A DNA stretch of 6,630 nucleotides. Origin: Cyanobacteriota bacterium. GTDB lineage: Bacteria > Cyanobacteriota > Cyanobacteriia > Phormidesmidales > Phormidesmidaceae. The stretch spans positions 1 to 6,630 of the forward strand of contig JAQCHG010000094.1 in NCBI GenBank assembly GCA_027619675.1, written 5' to 3'. The notes beneath the pieces are model-generated. The model was not told the origin of the DNA. It saw nothing but the letters and a program-made list of their open reading frames with translations, and did no database searches. Position numbers and translations under genes: made by a program. This document shows, in pieces, positions 1 to 5,706 of the stretch; position 1 is the first letter of the stretch, and each line of letters begins with the position of its first letter.

Positions 1-375
1 GGCGGGATTGGGTAGGGCAATGAGGGCGATCGCCTCACGAAAGCCCTTGGCTTGGGCCGATGCCAAGAGGGCACGGTATAGGGCCTTGCCATACCCCTTG
101 CCCTGATGGGCGGGGGCTAGATAAATGCTGACCTCCACCGTGTGGCGATAGGCGGCACGGCTATGGAAAGCTCCGTAGTAGGCGTAGCCCACCACTTGGC
201 CATCCACCTCGGCCACCAGCCAGTCATGGTGGGCAAGCTTGGCCGTCACCCGTTGCTGCATCTCAGCCCCATCAATGGGGCTGAGTTCAAAGGTGATGGT
301 GGTGTGGCGAATGTAGTCGTTGTAGAGGTCCACTAGGGGACTGATGTCTGACGGCGTAACGGTTCTGATATTCAT
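1..375 (-). CDS. GNAT N-acetyltransferase, phosphinothricin-acetyltransferase type (partial, C-terminus outside window)
   Basis: The reading frame opens at ATG 375-373 and runs without a stop to base 1, giving 125 residues; family members are usually about 165-180, so roughly the last quarter to third is missing. It starts MNIRTVTPSD, then a Y-N-D-Y-I segment (18-22) and a T-x-T-F-E segment (26-30), as in Pat/MnaT-like GNATs. A conserved R-A-A-Y-R-H-T-V-E block (73-81) precedes the acetyl-CoA pyrophosphate loop Q91-G-K-G-Y-G96. Family members move an acetyl group from acetyl-CoA to the amino group of small molecules such as phosphinothricin, methionine sulfone or sulfoximine; the real substrate here cannot be read from sequence. 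The protein should be cytoplasmic. The gene is divergent from tldD across 209 bp. A TTGACT hexamer on its coding strand (444-439) could be a -35 element, but I see no good -10 at the right distance. The family call is solid; a specific function is not claimed. Confidence 0.88.
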   Translation of the reverse strand, partial: MNIRTVTPSDISPLVDLYNDYIRHTTITFELSPIDGAEMQQRVTAKLAHHDWLVAEVDGQVVGYAYYGAFHSRAAYRHTVEVSIYLAPAHQGKGYGKALYRALLASAQAKGFREAIALIALPNPA

Positions 376-507
376 CACACGGGTCCCAGAAGGACGACAG
401 GGACAAAAATAGGGCTAAAGGGGCCGCCCATGGCAGATAGTCAATACCAGGGCACAGACTCCCTGCGGTATCCCTGACCACCCCAGCCATCATCCCCAGG
501 CGGCCCT

Positions 508-516
508 TGTTACAAT
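508..516 (+). promoter_or_regulatory. candidate extended -10 promoter element for tldD
   Basis: The sequence TG-T-TACAAT fits an extended -10 (TGn plus TATAAT with one mismatch). No convincing -35 hexamer lies 16-18 bp upstream, as is allowed for extended -10 promoters. Transcription would start near 522-524, about 60 bases before the tldD ATG. The new transcript would begin almost directly with a perfect 6-bp hairpin (GCTGGG 523-528, CCCAGC 534-539, loop CCAAT). This placement also argues against a tldD start at TTG 507, because that codon would lie inside the promoter. Confidence 0.4.
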
Positions 517-584
517 GCGACTGCTGGGCCAATCCCAGCGATGCCAGATCAATCGGTCCCTTTGGTTCCATCATCGAGCACCCT

Positions 585-2069
585 ATGACTGCTGTTATCA
601 CCCCCGGTCGGTTTCTCCAAACCCAGGAAATTCCTCAGTTGACCTATGCGGCCACCCGCGATCGCTTTGATGAAGCTTGGCGGGAGCCCCTGTCGGTGCT
701 GTTGGGCCTAGGGCGGGCCGCTGGGGCGGATCTGGTGGAATTTTTCCTGGAGCGCAAGCAGTACATTAGCTGCCTGGCGGAAGATGACGCCATCACCAGC
801 ATCTCCCCCAGCATCGTGGCGGGGGCCGGGGTGCGGGTGTTCAAGGGCAAGGGAGACTGCTACGTCAGCACCAACAACCTCACCTTCACCGGGCTCAAGG
901 CGGCTATGGAAAAGGGCCTAGCCATCCTGGGGTTGACCCTGCCGGGACCGGCTTCCCACCTGGCGGAAATTAATTTGGAACTGCTGCGGGACTACGCCGC
1001 CGCCAAGGGCAAAGATGCTTGGCTGGGCCAATGTAGCTCCATGCAGGATATGGGGGATGTGTTGCTGGCAGCCAATGGCGCGATCGCCCAAAAGGGTAGC
1101 CACATTCAAGCCCGCCGCACCGCCTACTTCCGCGACTGGCAGGAGGTGCTGGTGGCCGCCAGTGACGGCACCTTCGCCCGCGATATTCGCCTCACCCAGT
1201 CCGTGGGCTGCAACCTCCTCTGCGCCGATGGCGACCACCGCTCCTCCATTGGGCAGCGGTTGGGAGACACCAGCGATCCCCAGTTTTTGACCCATTGGGA
1301 CTATGGCCAGACCGCTGAGGAAGTGGCGGCCTCGGCGGGCAAGATGCTCTACGCCGACTATGTGGAGTCCGGCACCTACCCCATCATCATGGCCAACCAC
1401 TTCGGTGGCGTGATCTTCCACGAAGCCTGCGGCCACCTGCTGGAAACCACCCAAATCGAGCGGGGCACCACCCCCTTTATGGACAAGAAGGGCGAAAAAA
1501 TCGCCCACGAAAGCCTCACCGCCTGGGATGAGGGCCTCTCCACCGATGCCTTTGGCACCCTGGACATGGATGACGAGGGCATGCCCACCCAGCGCACCCT
1601 GTTGATTGAGAATGGGGTGCTGAAAAACTTCCTCAGCGATCGCGCCGGAGCCATGCGGACGGGCCACCCCCGCACCGGCAGCGGTCGCCGCCAGAGCTAC
1701 ACCTACGCCGCCGCCTCCCGCATGCGCAACACCTACATCGCCAGCGGCGACGCCTCCATTGAGGATCTCTTTGCCTCGGTAGACAAGGGCATCTACTGCA
1801 AAAAGATGGGGGGCGGCAGCGTTGGGGCCACGGGGCAGTTTAACTTCGGCGTAGATGAAGCCTACCTGATCGAAAACGGCCAGATCACCAAACCCCTAAA
1901 GGGGGCCACCCTGATTGGTGAAGCCAAGGAAATCATGCAGCGCATCTCCATGTGTTCCAACGACCTCAGCCTAGCGCCGGGGTTCTGCGGCTCCGTCAGC
2001 GGCAGCATCTATGTCACCGTTGGCCAACCCCACCTGAAGGTGGACGCCATTACCGTGGGGGGGCGCTAA
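585..2069 (+). CDS. tldD: TldD family zinc metalloprotease
   Basis: A complete 494-residue protein, the normal length for cyanobacterial TldD. The zinc motif H279-E-A-C-G-H284 sits in the usual G-G-V-I-F-H-E context, and the third ligand is expected to be C468 in the G-F-C-G motif. The C-terminus carries the family signature V-G-Q-P-x-L-K-V-D followed by T-V-G-G. TldD works in the cytoplasm as a heterodimer with TldE/PmbA; the pair degrades unfolded peptides and, in enterobacteria, trims the microcin B17 leader and the antitoxin CcdA. No tldE lies in this window. I chose ATG 585 because the N-terminus looks natural from there; the frame extends back to TTG 507, but those 26 residues read as untranslated leader and overlap the likely promoter. 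The Shine-Dalgarno is weak (GAG, 575-577). The next gene starts five bases after the stop, suggesting co-transcription. No frameshift or missing catalytic residue was seen. Confidence 0.97.
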   Translation: MTAVITPGRFLQTQEIPQLTYAATRDRFDEAWREPLSVLLGLGRAAGADLVEFFLERKQYISCLAEDDAITSISPSIVAGAGVRVFKGKGDCYVSTNNLTFTGLKAAMEKGLAILGLTLPGPASHLAEINLELLRDYAAAKGKDAWLGQCSSMQDMGDVLLAANGAIAQKGSHIQARRTAYFRDWQEVLVAASDGTFARDIRLTQSVGCNLLCADGDHRSSIGQRLGDTSDPQFLTHWDYGQTAEEVAASAGKMLYADYVESGTYPIIMANHFGGVIFHEACGHLLETTQIERGTTPFMDKKGEKIAHESLTAWDEGLSTDAFGTLDMDDEGMPTQRTLLIENGVLKNFLSDRAGAMRTGHPRTGSGRRQSYTYAAASRMRNTYIASGDASIEDLFASVDKGIYCKKMGGGSVGATGQFNFGVDEAYLIENGQITKPLKGATLIGEAKEIMQRISMCSNDLSLAPGFCGSVSGSIYVTVGQPHLKVDAITVGGR

Positions 2070-2074
2070 CCCCC

Positions 2075-2467
2075 GTGGCCGACACCCTGTGGATCACCTT
2101 TGACTGGCGATCGGCGGATGCCGACCTGCCCATCCCCCAACAAGAGCAGTTCACCGAGGTGCTGTTCCGGGAGATGAATGGCTTTGATGAGGTGGAGCGG
2201 GTGGAGCGGGTGGCGGACCCCACCGTGCCTACAGGCGGAATGGGGGCAGCTTGGCTCTGGGGTATCCTCACCGCTGAGGTCAGCTTAGACAAGGCCCTGC
2301 GGCTCACGCAGGCCGTGCAGGAGCGCCTACCCAGCCAGCCCATCAACGTCACCCTGAAGCGGGGCAGCACCGAGGTGCGGGCGGAGAATGTGCGGTCAGG
2401 GGACGTGGACGACATCTTGGGCAAGCTGCTAGAGGCCGTCAAAGCCCTGCCCCCCGACGAAGCTTAA
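2075..2467 (+). CDS. small protein with EACC1-like pattern, downstream of tldD
   Basis: A 130-residue cytoplasmic protein (MADTLWITFD... to ...PPDEA), acidic, with no signal peptide or membrane helix. I use GTG 2075, five bases after the tldD stop. The frame is open back to 1952, but that part is the shadow of tldD and has non-protein-like composition. No in-frame ATG is near. The layout is a short N-terminal beta strand, a helix, a strand rich in V-E-R-V, a P-T-G-G-M-G-A turn (around 51-58), a helical middle, then strand I-N-V-T-L-K-R-G and strand V-R-A-E-N-V, ending in a D-V-D-D-I-L-G-K-L-L-E helix. This order and the small G-x-M-G turn resemble EACC1, the effector-associated constant component 1 described by Aravind and colleagues in NTP-dependent conflict systems. 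The resemblance is from memory of the pattern, not an alignment. It could equally be an unrelated cyanobacterial conserved protein. Confidence 0.85.
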   Translation: MADTLWITFDWRSADADLPIPQQEQFTEVLFREMNGFDEVERVERVADPTVPTGGMGAAWLWGILTAEVSLDKALRLTQAVQERLPSQPINVTLKRGSTEVRAENVRSGDVDDILGKLLEAVKALPPDEA

Positions 2468-2470
2468 AGG

Positions 2471-2489
2471 ATGGGGGAAGTCCCCCCAT
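2471..2489 (+). terminator. hairpin after the tldD unit, possible terminator
   Basis: A 7-bp perfect stem, ATGGGGG (2471-2477) with CCCCCAT (2483-2489), closes a 5-base loop AAGTC. It begins three bases after the TAA of the EACC1-like gene. There is no T-tract behind it, so a canonical intrinsic terminator is not shown; cyanobacterial transcription ends often lack long U runs. It may instead protect the 3' end of the mRNA. Confidence 0.4.
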
Positions 2490-2494
2490 TGGGC

Positions 2495-2521
2495 ACGGGA
2501 TGTTAGGTTACGGGATGTTAG
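2495..2521. repeat. tandem direct repeat ACGGGATGTTAG, two copies
   Basis: The 12-mer ACGGGATGTTAG occurs at 2495-2506 and again at 2510-2521, spaced by GTT, giving a 15-bp period. Both copies are exact. The ATGTTA part of each copy can pair, with a G-T wobble, with the TGACAT hexamers that follow at 2526 and 2592. The role is unknown: paired protein sites or part of a folded RNA are possible. Confidence 0.7.
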
Positions 2522-2525
2522 ATCC

Positions 2526-2543
2526 TGACATCAAGTAATGTCA
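2526..2543. repeat. perfect inverted repeat TGACAT-N6-ATGTCA
   Basis: Two exact 6-bp arms (2526-2531 and 2538-2543) flank the spacer CAAGTA, giving an 18-bp symmetric element of the size bound by a dimeric helix-turn-helix regulator. A third copy of the arm, TGACAT, lies at 2592-2597. It is about 190 bp upstream of the isochorismatase-like start. It could be an operator or one hairpin of a structured leader; the sequence does not decide between them. Confidence 0.55.
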
Positions 2544-2546
2544 TAA

Positions 2547-2584
2547 CCGTTATTTTACAACGGCTCCCATCCCTGACCGGATGG
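2547..2584. repeat. two adjacent small inverted repeats in the noncoding region
   Basis: CCGTT (2547-2551) pairs with AACGG (2559-2563) around ATTTTAC. Directly after it, CCATCC (2567-2572) pairs with GGATGG (2579-2584) around CTGACC. Both are exact. With the element at 2526-2543 they make three successive hairpin-capable units of 17-18 bp each, separated by only three bases. This regular packing is unusual for a plain spacer. Confidence 0.5.
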
Positions 2585-2683
2585 CCAGAACTGACATGGC
2601 AAGACGGACCCTGGTGGCCTTCAACCCGTCATTGAGGGTGCGCCTGGGTTATCCGTTGAAACATCGTCCCTACCGATACTTAC

Positions 2684-2729
2684 GTAGGCTATTCGGGTAC
2701 ACTGGCGGGCATCTAGAGTTTGAGCCTAC
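2684..2729 (+). promoter_or_regulatory. leader stem-loop ending at the start codon of the isochorismatase-like gene
   Basis: GTAGGCT (2684-2690) is exactly complementary to AGCCTAC (2723-2729), which ends on the base before the TTG start codon at 2730. A stem here would place the start codon at its foot and enclose the possible ribosome site AGAG (2715-2718) in the 32-base loop. GTAGG (2684-2688) can also pair upstream with CCTAC (2669-2673), so two exclusive folds exist. A -10-like TACACT lies at 2698-2703; if that is the promoter, the stem would not be transcribed in full. Confidence 0.3.
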
Positions 2730-3344
2730 TTGAGCGTGGATCCCAGCAAAACCGCCCTACTTTTAATCGGGTATCAAAACGATTATTTTGCAGAAGACGG
2801 TATCCTCCATACCGTAATCGAAGCGTCCTCCAAGGTTACGAATATCTTGGCGAACACCATTCACCTGCTAGAGGCATTAGCGGATAGTCCGGTGCTGGTG
2901 GTGTCAACCCCCATTTTCTTCACCCCTACCTACGCAGAGCTGTCTGAGCCTGTGGGCATTCTCAAAACGATTAAAGAAGTGGGTGCTTTCCAAGCAGGAA
3001 AACCCGGATCGGCTACGATTCCAGAGTTGCAACCGTTTCAGTCAAAAATTCTTGAAGTCCCTGGCAAGCGGGGGCTCAATGCCTTTGCCAATACTCCCCT
3101 AGCCGATTTACTGCGGGAGCACGGTATTACCGATGTGGTGCTGGCGGGGGTGGTCACCTCAGTTTGTATTGACTCTACGGGCCGCAGTGCCCATGAGCGG
3201 GGCTTTAAGGTGACGGTGCTGTCAGACTGTACCTCTGCTCGGGAAGCATTTGAGCAAGAATTTTATTGCGAAAACATTTTCCCACTCTATGCTCGGGTGC
3301 TCTCTCATACTGAATTTTTGGAGGCCTTAACTGTAGCCGCATGA
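2730..3344 (+). CDS. isochorismatase/nicotinamidase-fold cysteine hydrolase-like protein lacking the catalytic Asp
   Basis: A 204-residue cytoplasmic protein, the typical length for the isochorismatase-like hydrolase family, which uses an Asp-Lys-Cys triad. K113 (in V-P-G-K-R-G) and C146 (in G-V-V-T-S-V-C) are in place, and the S-T-G-R-S-A-H-E-R-G-F segment after the Cys matches the family. The first motif, normally V-D-x-Q-N-D-F, reads I-G14-Y-Q-N-D-Y-F, so the catalytic Asp is Gly. Hydrolysis is therefore doubtful; ligand binding or altered chemistry is possible. Start: an in-frame stop at 2721 leaves only TTG 2730 or GTG 2736, and the protein has no internal methionine; TTG gives MSVDPSKTAL. 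The TGA overlaps the ATG of the histidine kinase (ATGA), so the two are translationally coupled. The region is AT-richer than its flanks. The family assignment is firm; the substrate is unknown. Confidence 0.92.
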   Translation: MSVDPSKTALLLIGYQNDYFAEDGILHTVIEASSKVTNILANTIHLLEALADSPVLVVSTPIFFTPTYAELSEPVGILKTIKEVGAFQAGKPGSATIPELQPFQSKILEVPGKRGLNAFANTPLADLLREHGITDVVLAGVVTSVCIDSTGRSAHERGFKVTVLSDCTSAREAFEQEFYCENIFPLYARVLSHTEFLEALTVAA

Positions 3345-4759
3345 GCGAGTCTCCAGAACCTAGTTTCAATGACGAACTTCAGGTTCAGATTCAGTACCGC
3401 CTCTTTAATCAACTGTCTGAGTCTGAGCAGCGCTATCGAGAGCTGATTAGCAATTTACGAGAAATTGTTTTTCGCTGTGATGGCGATGGCAATCTGACTT
3501 TTTTAAACCCTGCTTGGAACACGATTCTGGGCTACCCTGAAGCAGATGCCTTGGGGCGATCGCTGATCGACTTCTTAGCGCCAGACTATCCCAGTCATCA
3601 TTATCAGTTGACCCATTGGGTACAGACCCAAGACCTAGTACAGGCGGAGGAACTGCCCTTTGCCCACTCAGCAGGCCGCGTAATTTGGCTAGAATTTTCT
3701 GCCCGACAAGATCGCCAAGGGGGCTACTCGGGCTCGTTAGTGGACATCACAGCCCGAAAGCAGGCAGATATGGCCCTGACGGAGCTCAATGAAACCCTAG
3801 AAGAGCGGGTAAATCAGCGGACCTATGAATTGCAGCAGGCGAATAAACGACTGCAAAAATCCGAAACTCAGTTGAGAGCCCAGGCAACGGCCCTTGACCA
3901 AACCCTACAGAAATTAAAAACGGCCCAACTTCAGTTAGTTCAGACTGAAAAAATGTCTAGCCTGGGCCAGTTGATTGCAGGCATTGCCCATGAGATTAAT
4001 AATCCCGTTAACTTCATCCATGGCAACCTGTTCCACATACAGAAATACGGTCAAGCTTTACTCAATTTTATTCAGCTATACCAGACGTTTTATCCTGATC
4101 CCCACCCCGATATCCAGGCTGAAGCTGACAATATTGAACTCCCCTTCATTCAAGAGGATCTGACAAAAATCCTGAAATCCATGCAGTTGGGCACGGATCG
4201 GATTCGACAGATTGTTCTTTCCCTGCGCAATTTCTCACGTATTGATGAGGCCCAACTTAAAGCCGTCGATATCCATGAAGGCATTGAGAGCACGCTCCTG
4301 ATTTTGCAGCATCGCTTGAAGGCATACGCCCACAAATCTGAGATCCAGATCCTTCGCGACTATGGAGAACTGCCTCGGGTGGAGTGCTATCCGAGCCAGA
4401 TCAATCAGGTGTTTATGAATATCTTGACGAATGCCATTGATGCCTTGGAAGAGGTGCCTCCATCATCAGATCAACCAGAGCCTCTCCATCAAATTGTGAT
4501 TACAACTGCTGTGGTGGATAAGGTGTGGATCAACATCACCATTGCTGATAATGGTCAGGGCATGTCCACCGAAGTACAAGCGCGAATTTTTGATCCTTTC
4601 TTCACCACTAAACCCGTGGGCAAAGGAACGGGTTTGGGGATGTCCATTAGCCATCAAATTGTGACGGAAACCCACCAGGGACATCTCACCTGCCATTCAG
4701 TCTCCGGTGAGGGCACGCTGTTTACCGTGCAAATTCCGATTCGCCAGCGCATGGGGTAG
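3341..4759 (+). CDS. PAS-domain sensor histidine kinase, soluble
   Basis: A complete 472-residue kinase without membrane segments or signal peptide, so it should sense in the cytoplasm. A PAS domain covers about residues 27-140 (F-R-C-D-G-D-G-N-L-T-F-L-N-P-A-W, then W-L-E-F-S-A and D-I-T-A-R-K at its end). A coiled coil spans about 145-205. The phospho-acceptor is H217 in H-E-I-N-N-P, with a dimerisation region enlarged by some 40 residues before the second helix (L-R-N-F-S-R, 295-300). The ATPase domain shows the N box (N360, N364), D403-N-G-Q-G-M408, F-D-P-F-F (417-421), G-K-G-T-G-L-G (427-433) and G-E-G-T. It autophosphorylates and passes phosphate to a response regulator, but none is encoded here, so it is an orphan in this window. 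Its ATG overlaps the previous stop; a GGAGG lies 16 bases upstream, farther than usual, which fits coupled translation. Confidence 0.96.
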   Translation: MSESPEPSFNDELQVQIQYRLFNQLSESEQRYRELISNLREIVFRCDGDGNLTFLNPAWNTILGYPEADALGRSLIDFLAPDYPSHHYQLTHWVQTQDLVQAEELPFAHSAGRVIWLEFSARQDRQGGYSGSLVDITARKQADMALTELNETLEERVNQRTYELQQANKRLQKSETQLRAQATALDQTLQKLKTAQLQLVQTEKMSSLGQLIAGIAHEINNPVNFIHGNLFHIQKYGQALLNFIQLYQTFYPDPHPDIQAEADNIELPFIQEDLTKILKSMQLGTDRIRQIVLSLRNFSRIDEAQLKAVDIHEGIESTLLILQHRLKAYAHKSEIQILRDYGELPRVECYPSQINQVFMNILTNAIDALEEVPPSSDQPEPLHQIVITTAVVDKVWINITIADNGQGMSTEVQARIFDPFFTTKPVGKGTGLGMSISHQIVTETHQGHLTCHSVSGEGTLFTVQIPIRQRMG

Positions 4760-4819
4760 CGTCTGCTTTACCAAACGGCTATGCTCCACGCTGGCTAGGG
4801 GTTTTTAGCAGACGTTACC
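4755..4819 (+). terminator. long inverted repeat at the 3' end of the kinase gene, possible terminator
   Basis: GGTAGCGTCTGCT (4755-4767) pairs with AGCAGACGTTACC (4807-4819) over 13 positions with a single G-T wobble. The left arm includes the TAG stop codon of the kinase. The loop is 39 bases and ends in TTTTT (4802-4806) just before the right arm. This is too wide for a classic intrinsic terminator, but its place between convergent genes suggests an mRNA end. TAGGGG in the loop (4796-4801) is also complementary to CCCCTA beyond the stem (4823-4828). Confidence 0.4.
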
Positions 4820-4903
4820 GTCCCCCTAAATCTGTTGACCGTCGCTCCCCTGCCCCAGACAACGGTGGGCAAATTGACACCGTGGGCATAGCGGTTTCAC
4901 CAT

Positions 4904-5701
4904 TCACCACAGACGCGGCAGTTTAGCGGGGGAAAACCAGTCCAGCAGCCAACTGAGAATGGGCAGGGCCACGTGGTCGGGCAGCACCTCAATTTGGAAA
5001 TTAAAGGGCAGTAATAGGCGAATGGCTTGGGATTCTGGGGCGTTGGTGGGCTTGATCCACACTAAAAGCCGCAGGGCATAGGTGCGCATGATGGGCTTCA
5101 TGTCGGGGATCATTTCCAGATTGATCAAGACGGGGGCCGATTCTAGGGCGGTGCCCGCTTCGGGGCGGCGAAACAGGGCTTCGCTGGTGATGGTGGCATT
5201 CACCCCCTGGCCGGGGTTGGCTACGGTGTATACCTGGGGCTGCAATAGGTCGAGGGGCATACCGGGCACATTGCGCACCACCCGATAGGCTAGCCCGCCA
5301 TGGACGGAGAGGGAACTGCTGTCCCAGTCGAGGAAGATCTGCTGATGGTTGAGGCCATTCAAGGTGGTGATGGACAACCCTTTTACGGGCGGGCGCAGGG
5401 GCAGTTTGCCCTGGGGAGACACTTGGATATGGAGGGTTTCGGTGGCTTCTTTGTCGCCCTTTTTATCCTGGGGAAAGGCCAGTTCTAAAATGGTGGGGCC
5501 TTTGCCGCTGATCAACCGAGCTTTAATGTCCGATCGCCCCTGTTGGGCCAATTGAGGGGCGATCGCCGCCTCCAGGGTGTCACCATCGAGCACGATCTGC
5601 ACCTGATCTTCCAACTTGGCCTCCACCGAGAGGGCCATCTGGTACAGCACGTAGACCACGCAGATGAAGTAAATGGTGAGGATCAGAATGTCAGCGCCCA
5701 T
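4904..5701 (-). CDS. uncharacterised single-pass membrane protein
   Basis: I do not recognise this 265-residue protein. Residues 5-23 (ILILTIYFICVVYVLYQMA) form one clear membrane helix right at the N-terminus, without a cleavage site, so it is probably a membrane anchor. The rest is soluble and reads as mainly beta strands: Q-I-V-L-D-G, I-L-E-L-A-F, H-I-Q-V-S-P, Q-I-F-L-D-W, V-Y-T-V and I-N-L-E-M. It ends in a hydrophobic stretch L-P-I-L-S-W-L-L-D-W-F (246-256) that may lie on the membrane. There is one Cys and no obvious catalytic motif. Orientation is unclear because flanking charges are balanced. The start ATG at 5701 has a good ribosome site (GGAG, 5710-5707, five bases away). It follows the symporter gene by 104 bp on the same strand, with no clear terminator between, so shared transcription is possible. 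GC content is high, like the neighbouring symporter. Confidence 0.85.
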   Translation of the reverse strand: MGADILILTIYFICVVYVLYQMALSVEAKLEDQVQIVLDGDTLEAAIAPQLAQQGRSDIKARLISGKGPTILELAFPQDKKGDKEATETLHIQVSPQGKLPLRPPVKGLSITTLNGLNHQQIFLDWDSSSLSVHGGLAYRVVRNVPGMPLDLLQPQVYTVANPGQGVNATITSEALFRRPEAGTALESAPVLINLEMIPDMKPIMRTYALRLLVWIKPTNAPESQAIRLLLPFNFQIEVLPDHVALPILSWLLDWFSPAKLPRLW

Positions 5702-5706
5702 GGTGG

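Noticed and set aside
142..336. Plus-strand 64-codon frame
   Set aside because: It is the complement of the well supported GNAT gene and has no features of its own.
507..584. N-terminal extension of TldD from TTG 507
   Set aside because: The 26 extra residues look unlike a TldD N-terminus, the codon overlaps a likely extended -10, and ATG 585 gives a normal protein.
524..1032. CTGGGCCAAT repeated at 524-533 and 1023-1032
   Set aside because: Ten bases in GC-rich sequence, one copy inside coding sequence; chance is the simplest explanation.
918..1667. 249-codon open frame on the minus strand inside tldD
   Set aside because: It is antisense to a clearly conserved protease; GC-rich codon use leaves such frames open, and the translation shows no family motif.
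1952..2074. Longer start for the small protein after tldD
   Set aside because: These 41 codons overlap tldD in another frame and encode an Arg/Pro-rich shadow; GTG 2075 sits right after the tldD stop.
2535..2548. Possible NtcA site (GTA-N8-TAC)
   Set aside because: The right half reads AAC instead of TAC, and no -10 box lies about 22 bases downstream.
2468..2729. CRISPR array or transposon end in the repeat-rich spacer
   Set aside because: Only two copies of a 12-mer with a 3-base gap, no unique spacers, no transposase fragment and no target-site duplication were seen.
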